A DNA stretch of 64,000 nt, taken from assembly GCF_963678975.1 (NCBI RefSeq), contig NC_089276.1, positions 18,977,272-19,041,271 of the forward strand. Direction: 5' to 3'. Under the pieces are notes generated by a model, which was not told the DNA's origin, made no database searches, and saw nothing but the letters and a program-made list of their open reading frames with translations. Position 1 is the stretch's first letter, and the number at the start of each line of letters is the position of its first letter. Of this stretch, positions 1-13,700 are shown piece by piece. A program made the position numbers and the translations under genes. This DNA comes from Dysidea avara (lineage: Eukaryota > Porifera > Demospongiae > Dictyoceratida > Dysideidae).

Positions 1-12
1 TAGTACACTACA

Positions 13-306
13 AGATATCAAGAGTAAATAATAGAGAAGAGAGTATCCAACTGCCATATACCATATCAAAAATGATCCTGTAAAGTCCACTCTGCTTGTT
101 AAAACATTTTCAAAGAAGGTGTTAAATTAGTCTATTAACAAGTGGTGTGCACACAGACTTTGTATTGTGTGTAGGTGATGATTACTAGATATGAACACTT
201 CTATGATACCCTAAATTTTACTGAAATATGCAGAAAGACTTAACAGAATCATTTTTGATATGGTATATGGCAATTGGATACTCTCTCTCTATTATATATT
301 CTTGAA
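13..306. repeat. Fold-back (inverted-repeat) element
   Basis: The left part (about 13-80) and the right part (about 240-306) are imperfect inverted copies. Both contain GAGAGTATCCAA, GCCATATACCATATCAAAAA and a following CTGT-AAG block, in opposite orientation. The roughly 150-bp centre has no convincing coding potential. This looks like a non-autonomous fold-back MITE. No clear target duplication can be checked because the left end lies at the window edge. Confidence 0.6.
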
Positions 307-1272
307 GATATGCAATCAAATTCAACAGTGCACACTTAACAGCTATATAGTTTTCAGCTGATCATGAGCAGATGCTAACTAACTCATAAACATGTTAAAA
401 ATTATAAATCAACCATGCAATGTAGATGTACATGAGTTTCTACTGTAATGCACAGTAAAAATTACTCACACAATTTACCATTCAGTAAAAATACATAATA
501 CACATGCACAATTCATACTTACATGAAGAAGCAACTTACTGTGTTACCATGGAATCTACCAAACTTAATAGCTGCCTGTCACAGGTAGTTGCAGGAATAC
601 TACAGTTAGCAATAGCAATAATTGCAGCAACCCAACTGTGATTCTCCATATGTGACCATATTTGCAAAAAAGTACCTTTTCCACACCTTTTACATACCAG
701 CAAACAATCTGATGTAACATGTGACTCCTTATACTGATTAAGTATCAAAATGCAGCCAGATATTGTAGCTACACTCATGGAAAATTTCAGGCAATTAGCT
801 ATATGTCATGATAAAATAGTATGAAGCTTCAAAGTTCAAAAAATGGGTCAAATTTTGTGTGTGAAAAGTACATTTTTGCAAATCCAGTCACATATATGCT
901 ATGATAAGAACTATACAGTGAAATCTGTGTATTAACTTAAGGACACCATAGAACCAACCAAAATTAAAGTGTCCTGGTTATCCGTATCTAGATTTTCAGG
1001 TATAATGTTTGTATGGAATACGTGAAACCATTTCCACGTGTCCAGACTATATATATGTAGGCACCTTAATTCAATTTCCAAGTACAGCCACTTTAATTTA
1101 CTGTAGACAAAATAATGCAACGATTTGTTTCAGTACATGCATACAGCAGATTCAATGACTGCAAACAATGAAACCACACCTGCACAGTAACTACATGCAA
1201 TAGTAGCTAAAATGAAAACCTAACTTTAAAAGGAAGTATAGTCTAGCTAGCTATAGCTGTAAAGGGAAGTAT
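307..1272. other. Gene-free stretch with a pogo-like terminus
   Basis: No supported exon is seen. Around 930-1000 the sequence contains a GTGTCCTGGTTATCCGTAT block. It resembles the Tigger/pogo-type termini found elsewhere in the window (for example at 32680), so it is probably a decayed MITE end. Short reading frames here look like random AT-rich sequence. Confidence 0.4.
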
Positions 1273-2999
1273 CAGGCGGATCTAGAAATTTTCAGAGGGG
1301 GTTTCAGGTTTAGGAAGTTTTCAATATCGGTCAGAAGTGGATCCAGACTTTTTGAAAGGAGAGTTCCACTCTGAAATACAACTTCAGCCTAGCTTTAAGT
1401 CAAAGACAGAAGAAAAAAAAGGTAACCGCCTGCTGTTGAACGACGTAAAGTATGAAGTTTGGCCATAATACACTATGTATAACACAGGTAAAGTTACAGT
1501 AGAATAATACACACAATTCTACAATATGTTTAGTTGCTCTGTAAAATTAATGCCAAATTAAACAAACTATAATAACAGGAATAATCTAGCATAATTCTAC
1601 AGCCATAATCTGTTCAATTCAGCAATTATTCTACAGAGCAAAAAACCTATTGTAGAATTTTTATGTATAATTTCTCTGTGTGTAATTCTTGGTGATGTTA
1701 TGTTTAACTTGGAATTGCTCCGTAGTCCGAGTTCCAATGAGGATGAAAATCACTATGGGGTTTGTCTACATGCTGATCATCATGAAAATCTTAGTTTTGC
1801 TGTGCACGTTACATATACGTTTTGTGTTGTTTTGTAATCTTTTCAGCCTTGTCAATGTATGTAGAATACTTTAAAACTTTAAAAAACATATACTGTCGGG
1901 TGGAAGGTAGTCACTGGTGCTTACTTCAAAGTGCATAGTTACTTCGCTCGGGTTAGCGATTTTCAGCTCCAGAGCAATTTTCTGATGACTGTGTCATCAG
2001 CTCAGTACAAACCACTTCAAAGTCAGCGTAACGAATGCCATAATTGAAACCACAACTCCACCTTAGGTATACTGTTGCACCTCCACAATTAGTTGTTTGA
2101 CTTTTTAAGTTGTTAGGCCACATAAACTTAATTATTAGTTTCTCCACCCGCGTTGCCATTTTTCGTACCTCATCACTGAGGATTTTTTACACCACTGGTG
2201 GCTGAGTGCAGCTATCCAGCACCTTCTTAAGTTGGTACCTTGCTAGAACAGTCTAAGAAAACTGCATTCTGAGTCATTTTAGCTAGCTACTTCAGCTAAC
2301 TAGTCAGTAATAATAAAATAAAAATCCACCCTCCCACACTGCTATTTTGAGTACAGGAGGATGAGAAACTAATAGTTTATGTGGTCTTAACTTGATGTTT
2401 TTTTACTACTTGAGATAGACACTTGCCTATGGGTATACACCATTGTATTGAGAAGTGTGCAGTAGGTGAATCATATTTGCTCACCACAAAGCATACAAAG
2501 ATCGCTGAGATCAAGATACTCTCACTACATATGCAAACTTGCAGCTAGAAGCAACTGTAGTTTCAAGACAGTCCAGATTGCCAGATGGCTTCCTGATTCA
2601 ATTGTGCCATTTTCCCCTTTAAAATGTATGGGAAGCCCCGGAGACAATATGTACTTTTTTCAGTTTTTAAGCACTGTACATGCCAAAGTAGCTAATTCCA
2701 ACCCAACAAATTATTTCTGAGATTGGCAATCGATACTCTATCTATTGAGCATATAAAAAGTCCATTTTTCCAAAATTTAAAAATTGGGCTGAAATGCCTG
2801 GCTACCTTGGATTTACTCTCGGGCTAAAGCTGAACCCACACTTTAGACTACTAAGAATTGTTCTTTAGATAGTAGTGGATGCACTCACAAGTTACACCCT
2901 CTACTACATTTTACTAATTTTGCTATAATAAACATCATGATGTCATAAACATATATAATGGTTTTCTTTTCATGTGCAATAAGCCCCTCTAATAATAAA

Positions 3000-3185
3000 T
3001 GTTATCAAGATAATCAATTTTTTTGAGATTGAGCAATGTTGAAATTTTTAAGATTTGCACACACTCTAAAAATGTGTTACACTACCGTACAGTCTAAATA
3101 TTTCAAGGGGCAAACTTTTCGAAGTTGAGCAATGTTGTTGAAAATAAATTTTTCGTGGATTTGCAAACAGTCCCAAAATGTATTA
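3000..3185. repeat. Two-copy tandem duplication
   Basis: Two diverged copies of a unit of about 100 bp lie in tandem. Each contains GAGCAATGTTG, then a TTTGCA-ACA segment, then AAATGT-TTACACTA. The second copy runs directly into the fold-back element starting near 3187. No gene is seen. Confidence 0.5.
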
Positions 3186-3186
3186 C

Positions 3187-3585
3187 ACTAGCTATTTAAA
3201 AAATTAAAAGTTTCAAAAGGAAGTATGGGTTGATATACATGCTACAAAACTAAGGAAACAAGCTCAAAAATGTTACAGCTGAAATGAGAAATGATCCAGC
3301 AGTGAAAAGTAAGGAAACAAGATTAGATGACTACTTGCTAAAATTAGACATACTTTAATCCCTACTTTAGGCTAATTTGATGGTCTCATTTCAAGATGCT
3401 AGCAATTAAAGTGTGTCTCATTTTAGCAAGTAGTCGTCTAATCTTGTTTCCTTACCTTTTACTGCTGGATCATTTCTCATTTCAGCTGTAACATTTTTGA
3501 GCTTGTTTCCTTAGCTTTTGTAGCGTGTCACAGTATATCAACCCCTACTTCCTTTTGAATTTTTTAATTTTTTAAATAGCTAGTT
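3187..3585. repeat. Large fold-back element, about 400 bp
   Basis: The arms (about 3187-3355 and 3410-3585) are near-perfect inverted copies over roughly 150 bp. They share the blocks AGCTATTTAAAAAATTAAAA, AAGGAAACAAGCTCAAAAAT and CAAGATTAGA-GACTACTTGC. The loop is about 60 bp. There is no open frame. It is one of about a dozen structurally similar fold-back elements in this window. Confidence 0.75.
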
Positions 3586-4434
3586 TGTTTACTTTTTTGT
3601 CTAGCTAGCTAGCTATATTATACTCTTTTTTGTTTTGCACATAGCATAAATATCACTTGAAGCAACTATCTTTTACCTTCGTACGCAATAAGCGCCTCTA
3701 AAATAATTATCATATTGTCTTTTAAAGAAGGCTTCAGCTGCATTTCTAATGGCCTAAATGTTGATGATTTTACAGTAAAACATCACTAGAGAGTCCACCA
3801 TTATTAACCCTCGCTTTTAGAAGTCTGGATCCCGAAGTAGATCCGCCCCTCAAAGACATTACTAGCTAGCTACCCCACAAAAAGACGACTACCCAGCGTT
3901 AACAAATGCTAGAGACAACTCCTTGGGTACTACACCCGTTCACCCTCATCTTATGCACACATATTCACACTTCGTTAAAATCACGTGTTTGAGTTGTGGT
4001 GCGCGCCACAACTATTAAGCACCGCAATTATTAATTATCCTTCGAGAAGAACAAAGAAGTGGATGAATGATGAAAGCAAACAGCATGGTGCAGTGGACAG
4101 AACGTAATCGGAACAACAGATTCGTGAATCCGATGTCATTACCTTGACTGTCTGAAATTTCTGGAGCCGTACACCTAGTGCTACCGGGTCTTACAGCAGG
4201 CAGGCTGGCAGACAAAATGTAGGTGAATTTTGAAATTTTTAAAACTCACTGTACATCGAAACATTCAACTTTTCGCTTCGTTTACCCAAGGTACAGCATC
4301 ATTATAACATTACTAATGCATTCCAGGTGGTTTTTTTCGGGTAAAACTTATTGCAAGGTCGTTTTTTGAGGTGCGAAAATCCACGAAACCATATGATTTC
4401 TTACCAACCACTACTATACAGTACTATCGTACTG

Positions 4435-4640
4435 TATGATATGGAGATCTAAGTATTTCAAGGATAAAATTTTTGCTGGTAACCCTTAAAATTGTGAAAT
4501 CAGCAAAAAATTTTCCCCTCAAAATATTCAGGCTATGTACGGTATGTGGAGGTCTAAACATTTCAAGGGTAAAATTTTCACTGATAGCCCCCAAAACTGC
4601 AAAATCAGCCAAAATTTCCCCCCTCAAAATATTTAGGCTA
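4435..4640. repeat. Tandem duplication, unit about 110 bp
   Basis: Two direct copies each run from GGAG(A/G)TCTAA-(C/T)ATTTCAAGG through AAAATTTT and CCCTCAAAATATT-AGGCTAT. Just upstream at about 4418-4440 is a palindromic ACAGTACTATCGTACTGTAT block, the same type of terminus that flanks the dispersed 0.6-kb repeat family noted elsewhere. Short frames on both strands here come from the repeat. Confidence 0.6.
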
Positions 4641-5343
4641 TATATACAATATTATGGCCGATTATTACTACTTCAAAAGCTTCACTTAAAAGCTTAATGG
4701 TAAGATCTAACAATGAAACATTGCTGCAGAGTGATTATTTGTTATGAAATATTACTACTAGGTAGCTAGACTGAGGCTAGCCACAATTGCCACGTTTCAG
4801 AGTGGAACCCCTTTCTTAAAAATCTGGATCTGCCCCTGCATGGTAACTATATTCTCGAATACTTATTTTTATCAAAGAACCTATGCCTATAAACTCAGTC
4901 ATTCCAGAGTGAAGGTACATGAAATCATACTACTACATCAATTATTGTTTTATGTTGTTACATATCCTGCAGATTCATGATCGCCACTCTTTCAACATGT
5001 GATCACTTATAATTAGGTGGTTTGCTTTGCCCTCTGCATGTCATCTTTTAGAATTGCCACTGCTAGAGATGGATAATAAATAACACCGCACAATAATTCA
5101 TATAGTGTCTGTTCACTCAAATAGTGCTACCATATTCAATTCCAGAAAAGGCTAATTTTCCTGTGGCATGCCCCTGACCCCCCTAGTTGGAGCATGCAAC
5201 ATGCTGAGTGTCATACACTTATTGAGTGACTTCCACTAATGCTCACATGAGAATATCCTAGGTCTGCTCCTGTTGCCTAAACCTGAAACCCCTCTGAAAA
5301 TTTCTAGATCCACCTGTATGGTTAATAATTTTGTACTAGTAGC

Positions 5344-5853
5344 CAGAATTGGTGGTAACTAGTAACTATACTTTGTAACCAAGTTATGTAACTAGTTACT
5401 TGTAAAGTAACTAGTAAAGTAACTAGTAATATAAGTAGCAACTTGTAATTAGGTCAACTAAGCTACAATAGTAACTAGTTACATTGTGACTATAGGTAAT
5501 TATGCTTTAAAAGCAAGAGCATTTCAATTTTTGTGCTACAGCCACATCAAGTAGACACATTCTGTGCACTGTTCTTCGGGATTCAGCTTGAGTAACAGAT
5601 GTAACAGAGCTGAATTAGCCACAGAATTGTTATTTCCAGAAAATGCACATATATATAGTTCTCTTCTTCCCTTGCTGAAGCATATCCGGGAAAAATAATC
5701 CTGTTTCAAATAAGCATAATGTATTTATGAAAGTAACTAGTAACTAGATACTTAGTCACCTTAACAGTAACTGTAACTAAGTTACATGGGATATAAAAGT
5801 AGCGAGCAACTAGTAACTAGTTACTTTTCTGAAGTAACTATACCCCAACTCTG
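5344..5853. mobile_element. hAT-type MITE, 510 bp
   Basis: The termini are CAGAATTGGTGGTAACTAG on the left and, as reverse complement, CAGAGTTGGGGTATAGTTAC on the right. They are flanked by an 8-bp target duplication with one mismatch: CTAGTAGC at 5336-5343 and CTGGTAGC at 5854-5861. The subterminal regions are dense in AACTAGTAACTAG repeats, as expected for transposase-binding subterminal motifs. There is no coding capacity. A related copy in the opposite orientation lies at about 7130-7560. Confidence 0.8.
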
Positions 5854-6517
5854 CTGGTAGCTAAGTAGCACTACATTACTATATATTTTCCATGCAGATC
5901 TGAAATTAGAAATTGAGAAGATTTGAAATTAAACTGATTTTAAACTGTTGCCTGCATCAAGACACTATATGCACCTTTTAAAAGTCTGGAAGGGGAAAAG
6001 GGTCTTGAATGAGGTTTTGTGCAATCAAACTCAGGAGTGCAGTAAATCCATTAATAATAAAAGAGCAGCTATAGGTTTTAGCATTTTGGGAGTTCCATAG
6101 TACAAATCTTCAACCTTTGGTTAGCTAGCTCTGCCATTTCAACACCTGCACTTTAGCTAACACTGGAAGTTCAGTTGCACAAAACCACATAGCTACAATA
6201 CAGGGACTCGTACAGAGATCCCCAGAATCTTTTTTCCCATTCCCCACACATAAGAAGACAAAGTGGTGTGGGAACTACACTACGATATGTTGTGTGGCTT
6301 CATATCAAAACTTTTGTCAAAATTAATATAGCTAGGCCACTGTACAAATGAAGTACTATTGTCCAAAACCCTCGGAGCAGTTACGTAAAATTATTTTATT
6401 ATTATATGCATATACACTGAATGGTTACCATTTGTTATGAGCATAATATTATCCACACAAAAACAGCCAAGCTGTGAAAAAAGGTGTGGCCTTAAAAATC
6501 CTGGAGGCTACTGAACT

Positions 6518-6586
6518 GCACTGTTAAAAATGAAGTGCTATGGTAGCACCTAGAGGTGCTATCAAAGCACTTCATTTTTAACAGTG
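6518..6586. repeat. Hairpin, about 34-bp arms
   Basis: CACTGTTAAAAATGAAGTGC and its complement GCACTTCATTTTTAACAGTG enclose a short stem continuation (TATGGTAGCACCT / AGAGGTGCTATC). The structure is almost a complete palindrome. It follows a CCACACAAAAACAGCCAAGC block at about 6455 that recurs at about 11500, so this is probably a rearranged MITE. Confidence 0.7.
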
Positions 6587-7129
6587 TGTTGTGTTAAGAA
6601 ATACATGCATGTATCACTGAAAAATGACATAGATAGCTAAAGTAGTTATGCTGTAAGAATCCAACTAGTCTGATTGTCATATTGCATACATGGTTAACTT
6701 GTAGGCCCCAAGAAAGGTGGTGATCTATTATATTCAAGGTAAGAATGTTGTTCAACTGACCTTGAGTGGTTTGTTTGACATGTGATAGAGAAATGGTGGT
6801 GTTTGGATAACTGAAGAATACAACACTTGTTAACATTGAAAAATTTTGAAACCTTGTGAGAAATTAATTTTTTATTGTGTACATGTATCATCAGATGAAA
6901 TTGGAATTTTCATAATAGTTTAGCTGCTAGCTATATACCTATGAACAAAACCCATTGAAACTTTACCAATGAATTCTCATTTTTTCATAGAATTTTCAAA
7001 TTCAAATGCCAGCAATGAAATTTTGTTCAAGCTAAGGGCAAATCTTTTAGGATAGTGATACTCTAATAGTGCAGAGAACATTCAAAAGTCATCTAGTAAA
7101 GTGTTTAGCTACAAACAAGCAGAGTTCAG

Positions 7130-7560
7130 AGTTGAATAGTTAACTCAGAAAAGTAACTATTAGTCACTTGTTACTTTTATACCATCCAGTTACTTTTTAA
7201 AGGTATAACTAGTATGTTAGTTACCAGTTCTTATGCTTGCTTGGTAACTTTTGGTAACACTTTTTGTAATTATTTATAATAGTCATGCAGATTTTCCTTA
7301 GCAATTAAGGAAAGAGAACTGTATATATGTATACTTCCTAATAATAATTCTGCAACCATTTCAGCTCAGTTTCAACTATTGTTCTGTCAGTTACTCAAGC
7401 TGATTAACACAGAACAACAGTACACAGAATGTATCTGCTTAAGGTGGCTGTAGTATGTCTGAAGCAAAAATAGAAGAGTACCCTTGCTTTTAAAAGCATG
7501 ATTGCTAGTTATACTATGCAACTATTGTAACTTACTTACAATCATTCCTATATACACTAG
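7130..7560. mobile_element. Second, inverted copy of the 5344-5853 hAT MITE family
   Basis: Blocks shared with the 5344-5853 element occur in reverse order and orientation: TAACTAGT-rich ends, a TGCTTTTAAAAGCA-type block, and a segment with CAGTTACTCAAGCTGA and GTACACAGAATG. Its ends are more decayed and I could not define a target duplication. Confidence 0.6.
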
Positions 7561-7645
7561 CCCGACTGTATAAAGCAACCACCAGCATATGAAAGGCCAA
7601 GAAATTGTGGCCCAAAGTGACCAGCAGGTTCCACTGTAATATAGC

Positions 7646-7651
7646 TTTATT
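7646..7651 (-). promoter_or_regulatory. Candidate poly(A) signal for the hexosaminidase gene
   Basis: AATAAA on the minus strand lies about 110 bp after the hexosaminidase stop codon. It is the first canonical hexamer I see downstream. It is assigned on position only. Confidence 0.4.
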
Positions 7652-7762
7652 AATTGTGTTGCTTATAAACAGTACCAGTGTACAAAACTATATAATACTT
7701 AAAAACACAGTGACTACAACTTCATTGCTATATACATGGTACAGAGTTAACAATCTGTTATC

Positions 7763-10700
7763 TTAGTTGTTATACTTTACACCACATCTCATAACTTCAC
7801 TACATGAACATCCTAAAGGACAAGCTTGAACTCCTCTTGATAACATTACCTAATGGTGGAAATACATCAATTAATTAGTGATCAATGATTATTAAACATG
7901 CATTGTATTATATACATGCTTTGAATGAAAAATTTCTAGTTACCAACAATTTGTTTCTCACAGGACAACACTCATACCTGATGGATGTGTTTTATCAGGG
8001 ACTCGTACAATAGACCACCTGGCTGAAGTGCGATTTTGTAATTCCAGAATGAGCCAGCAGCTGGAATGCCTCTAGGCCAAACCTTCACAATAATGCAGCA
8101 ATAATCATTACTGACAATTCACATCACATATCACACAACATACCATTCCAAGGATAGACCTGACATACTCTTTGTCATATTCCTGTTGGAACATCCAATC
8201 AGCTCTTGGAGTCCACTTTGGAGACTTGTCATTCCAGCACTGGTAATTTTCACAATACTGATCCGTCCACATAGCCAGCTCACCACCCAAATACTTCTCG
8301 TCGTGGGGATACTTTAACACAAACACATCACAAATGACAATTTCAATCCCTGATCATTTTATTGCCTATAGATATACCTTAACTATCAACAGAGACCAAC
8401 ACAACAAAAATCATAGTATAGTAGAGGTGATGAAGGTTTGGGCTAAAATATCACCCAAATCTTACTACACGCCAGCTTGGCAGTATTGGTTAGGAATAAT
8501 CAACCCCAAAAATTCCTTTGGAGCAGCCCCAACAATTTCTATGAAATTTTACATTAAGTGTCTTTTTGCCTTCTGCAGCAGCTACAATGGATGCAGCATG
8601 GAATTACCTTTGTCCTCTTTTGTGTCGCATTTCTTTCTCTACTATCACATAGGCGATGATTCATGGGTAGTGTGTAACGGCTTAAATTCTTGCCACACTT
8701 ATAACACAGACCATCAGTAATTTCCATTGTGACTATAGAGGCATTCCCATAATTGTTGTCCTTTGTTTGCTACCCTGTGTAATGGGTGGAACATAGCTGA
8801 AAACAAAGCAGAATGGCCACTTTGCTTAATAATTGGGGCACAGGTTCACACACAAAATTTGTTCTATGATATGTCGGCTGCCATTCTATCCTTTGATGCG
8901 GTATGCGCAAGTTCACCAGTCAAAATTATGCAACAAAAAGTAATCAAACAAGTAGTTAGGAATTTTAAATATGAGTAGAGCTCATGAAAAGCAATGAAAC
9001 ATCTACCCCTCATAGGCGTAGCAAGATATTTTAGATTGGGGGGCTCTAGCCTCTCGGTTTAGTAGGGTACACTGTTGTTAAAGAGCAAAAAAAAAAAAAA
9101 AAAGGTTGACACCTACTAAGAATGACTGCCCTCCACCAAATACAGATTGTATCACTGATAAAATACATATAGTTTGCTACACTGCCTCTATGAATACTGT
9201 GACTGCTTTATTCGAGTAATTGACTGCTCTATTAGAGTATCTCGATCTTTTTGCAATTTACAATCAGAAAATTGCAAGGGGGGCTCCAGCCCCCCAGGTT
9301 GTGGCCCTGCAGCTATACTCAGAGGCATATTTAGGGGGGTTCCTGGGTCAGGAAACCCACTTTGAAATTTAAACTTGTAGGCTTACAGCAGGAACACTAA
9401 ACTGGCTGCACAAATATACAGAAAAATGGGAATAGAGCAGAGCACTATTATTAGGAAATTTAACAACAAGAGTATGAATTTAACTACAAGGGAAAACATT
9501 AATGAAATGAAGATCAACATACTCTAAGAGTAGTCAGATGTATTCTAATAGAACAGACAAAACTACAGCTGTACCTTAATAGATATTCATAATGAACTGT
9601 GGGTATATAAATAATGTAAATGCAAAACTAGCTTGAAAGTAAATCAAAAATATTGAGTTTTTAATTGGAGAATTTGGATTACTTAAATACTCCTGACCAG
9701 CCATATACCATAATTGCTAGGACTTTAAGGGAACTAGGAAACTAAGCATAACTATATTGAAAATAACATAATTATATGTATTTTTCATAGAACGTAAGCT
9801 AATAAATTTTGAATATTTCAATTTGTCAGTGGCTGGGGGCTACATCCCCAGACCCCTGCATTAATAACTCAACACCAAATCTAGAAAAAATACCTAGGAA
9901 AAATCCTGGATATGCCTCTGTATACTAGTGGACGTATAATCCTACTTCAGTCATGGCTATACTATTGACTAGCTATAAGAATGAAGTAGGGATAAGATGT
10001 CCAGTACATAGCAGCAGGTGTAGGTCTTGTTTTATTATGCTATATTTCTATGACTCCTACTTGAATTCTAGTTTCTCCTTGTAGTTGCACGGTATGGTAG
10101 TACTGTATAGCAGGGATCTTCCAAAACTAACCCCCTTCCCCACCCCATTAAAAAATCATGCAATAGAAAATGGAAGAGTCTTAAGTAAAACATCAAATCT
10201 AGTATTATACCTTAGTAAATCCTTACAGAAGCACCTGCCTGGCCATAGTCACAAGGTTAGGTAGAGGCCGAAGAATACAACACCATTTCACACCACAAAA
10301 ACAAACTCGTGTGCATGTCACATGTACCTTTTTGGGTTCTAACAAACGCTTGCCCTCTCAGTACTCCTGATAAGAATTCTTGAGCGCCAGGACAAAATGT
10401 CCTGAGAAATCCAAACTTGTCCAGACAAATTTATACTTTGCATGGACACAAGTGACCTATAACACTGCCTGTAGTAGGCATTCACCATGAGTATATTGAC
10501 AGGAAAAAAGAAAACAGCCTTTTTACACATGCATAGCTCCATGGCCCCTTCTCCAAAGCACACCATTTTTGCATTATAGCTGTCCACCAGGTAGGGTAGG
10601 CCACACAGCAAATGCTGAATAAATTCACACCAGCTGTTTGCAAGATATGAGCATTCAAAGTTTCAATTTAATTTCTTCGTTTTTCTTCTTAACCTGTAGG

Positions 10701-13700
10701 GAGGCTATAGGGGCTTCAATTTATTTTCACACACTTTGCAAAAATTATTATAAAATGCAAACACATAACTCGCTTACCTTGATCTTTGGCACAAATGAAG
10801 AGCGTATAAGGGTGAATGTACGTACCACATTTGCTGTGAATCTGATGAATACCCGAGGAGTTATGAGGATTTATTCACGTATAAAAAGACCAAACTTCTG
10901 TCATAGTTACAGGGTAAACCGAGTATGGAATAACTTGAAAACTGGTGTGTAGATAGGCTGATCATTGTAACAGCACCTTTTGATAGCTTGAAAAGCAATA
11001 GAGTTCCAGTTACAAAGTTATAAAGCAAAAACCAAACAAGTGTAAAATCACAGGATCAAGATACTCTAATAAAGCAGTCACGGTAAGGTGCACAAAAATG
11101 TCGGGGAAAAAACTTACCAGAGATCAAACAAGGGACTTCCATACCTAACGCCTGCATCCTTAACCACTGAACCGCTCCTATCTTGGCTGATCACCTCACT
11201 TAATTTCTACTTTATATATGAAAATTCTAGTTTAAGTCTGCTTATAAATAAACATTTGTAATTTCAATCAATAGAAGTGTTGGATTGTTCTAGAACATTC
11301 TATGTATGTTTTTCTCAAAAAACGTACACTCTATTAGAGTAGTACAATAATATTACCAAATATTGTAGTGACGCATGCAATACAATACATTTATAAGTCT
11401 GTCTTCAATAATCATCATTGTGTCTGTATAGAAAACAACCCCAAAGTCAGCCACAGGCTGGTTTTGGGGCCTTATAAAGTACAAAAAGAAGTGAAATCCA
11501 CACAAAAACAGCCAAGCTGTGAAAAAGTGGTGCGGCCTTAAAACGTATGGGTGGAAAAGGTGTGAAATCAAAGGTGGCGGCTGAGAAATGGCTGCAATGA
11601 TGATAATGCTAATAAACTTTAACAATGCACAGAGTTTATTAGCATTAACATCATTGCAGCCATTTCTTGGCGCTACCTTTGATTTCACAACTTTTTCACC
11701 CAGGCTTTCCACTTTTTCACATTTTGTGTGGACTAGTATAAATATGTGCCTGTGAGGAAAGTACTGACATGGAATATTAGTATTTCCTCACAGGCACATA
11801 TTTAAACACCACAAAATTATTTGAAGCAATTATGCTACGATGAAAGGGAACGGATAGAGTCAATCAATGTTACATGTCTGGTCTTTTCCCAATGGAAATG
11901 AAAAATTCAATTCAACAGTCAACATTATACTAGTATTTTTAAAAATTGGTAATTTAAAAATAAATAATTATTAGGGATATATGCAATAAAAAGTAGTGAA
12001 ACCAGAGATGAATGATGGTATTACAGCATAGCTCAGTGGGAAGTTCCTACTTTGGCATTGAACATAGGGACTTTCCCACCGAGCTATGCTGTAATACCAT
12101 TATTCATCTCTTGTTTCACAACTTTTTATTGCATAGATGCCTACTTCATTTTTAAATTTTTTAGGGGGAACCCTACTTCAATGGTACTACCATACTGTTT
12201 GATGAATGCTCTATTAGAATATTTTGATCTTGTTTTATAAACACTTTCAAGAGGGTTCATATCCCCTCTGCAGATCCCTGAAAGATGAATCTATATAAGT
12301 TGTTGTGTGCTGTGCTGCATGTTGTTACTCACTCACTTTTGTACTGCCATATGATGTGCTAGGTTCCTGCTGTAAACTTAGAAACCTAGGGGATTTCGTG
12401 AGACCCTTGGAAACCTCGTACCTACGTGCCTACACCCCTGATATCACAACAAAGCATAGCTAGTGTATTTAAATGTTAAATGAAAAATGAAGTACCGTTG
12501 GAATCCGTTTCCCAAAAAGTAGGCCTGAGTCAAATATGCTCAAAGTTTTGCCCAAAATGCTTTCAGGAATTTCCCAAATTTTTCACCTATTATGCTCTTC
12601 AGTGTTCCCATTATGCTTGCAATATGCTCCTGGGTTATCGACATTTCTTACAATTATCTTGCAGGGGTGGATCCAGGATTTGGAAAGAGGGTAGTAGGTA
12701 TATGAAGCAGGGAGTCTGGGGTACACACACCCCAGAAGCTAAAGGTATTTCATAATGTGTCTAAAGAGTGAAAATTTTGATGTAGAGTGGTTTTATACAC
12801 AAATGTCTACATCATACCGCTTTCTAAGTGAACTACATTGATCAAGAGTTGAATAGGGATAAGTGAGTAGTTCAGCTAGCTATATATGAGCCTAAAGAAT
12901 GGCAAACACAAGACCATCTGTAGCAAATGTTCTTAGCAGGCTAAGTGTGCCCATGCATGGAATTGTGCTGCAGATGCTAATTTTCAACTATGAAGGATTC
13001 TCAATATTCAATAGTGTTTGGTGTGGTGACTGTTCTATTAGAGTGTTTTACTGACTGCTCTATTAGAGTATCTTGATGTTGGATTACTAGATATTTTGTG
13101 GGGGTGGGGGGTATGTTGGTCTGTCACTGTCTTGGAACATTTTAATCAATGAATGCTCTATCATACAGTACAATAGTACTGTATAGTAGGGACCACAAAG
13201 GTGCGGGCATGGTCCGGGCATGGTCCATGAAAAACATCACCCAAAAACCAGCCTCACTTTTCCCTAACAACGATGAAGCAGTATTGGTTAGGTAAAACTA
13301 AGCCCAATCAAGCCTTCAGATCAACCCGCAACGCTTTCAACAAGTTGCTATAAAATTTTTTTTTTAATTATTAAATGGAATTTTCTAGCGGCTGACTGAC
13401 TGCCTGACTGATTCCTTAACTCAATAACAGCTAAGGCTAAGGGTTTTGACGTCACTTCAGCCCAAGAGGTGCTTTTTGGCATACCACAGTATGTACATTC
13501 TTCATGGACTTACCAGTGTCCTCCTTTGTGTCCCATTCATCTTTTCTGACAGCGAAAAGTGTCAATTTGGTGGTAGCATGTGATGGCTTCCCTTCGTAAC
13601 GGAAATCATTCGTGTTTTTCATAGTGGCTACTTTGATTGCAGAGGTGCTTTTCAAACAGTTCTTGATTCATAATGCTGTGTGTGTAACAGGTTGAATATA

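Larger units (their letters stand above)
1273..5316. mobile_element. Composite inverted-arm element, no coding capacity
   Basis: Outer arms of about 40 bp are nearly perfect inverted copies. The left arm starts CAGGCGGATCTAGAAATTTT at 1273, and the right arm ends with its complement (AAATTTCTAGATCCACCTG) at 5316. A second, inner pair lies at 1332-1376 and 4796-4838, with termini CAGAAGTGGATCCAG and CTGGATCTGCCCCTG. A third related terminus lies near 3815-3853. CAGGGGCGGATC-like ends are typical of hAT-type non-autonomous elements. No 8-bp target duplication is evident at either pair, and I see no transposase. It may be several nested or rearranged insertions rather than one element. Confidence 0.5.

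Noticed and set aside
8334-8978. Plus-strand frames of 128 and 71 codons
   Set aside because: They lie in a dispersed repeat family whose other copies do not keep the frames open.
11110-11190. Possible functional tRNA gene on the minus strand
   Set aside because: The A and B boxes are imperfect and I could not fold a convincing acceptor stem and cloverleaf; better explained as a SINE head.
11353-11712. 119-codon minus-strand frame
   Set aside because: It runs through both arms of a fold-back element.
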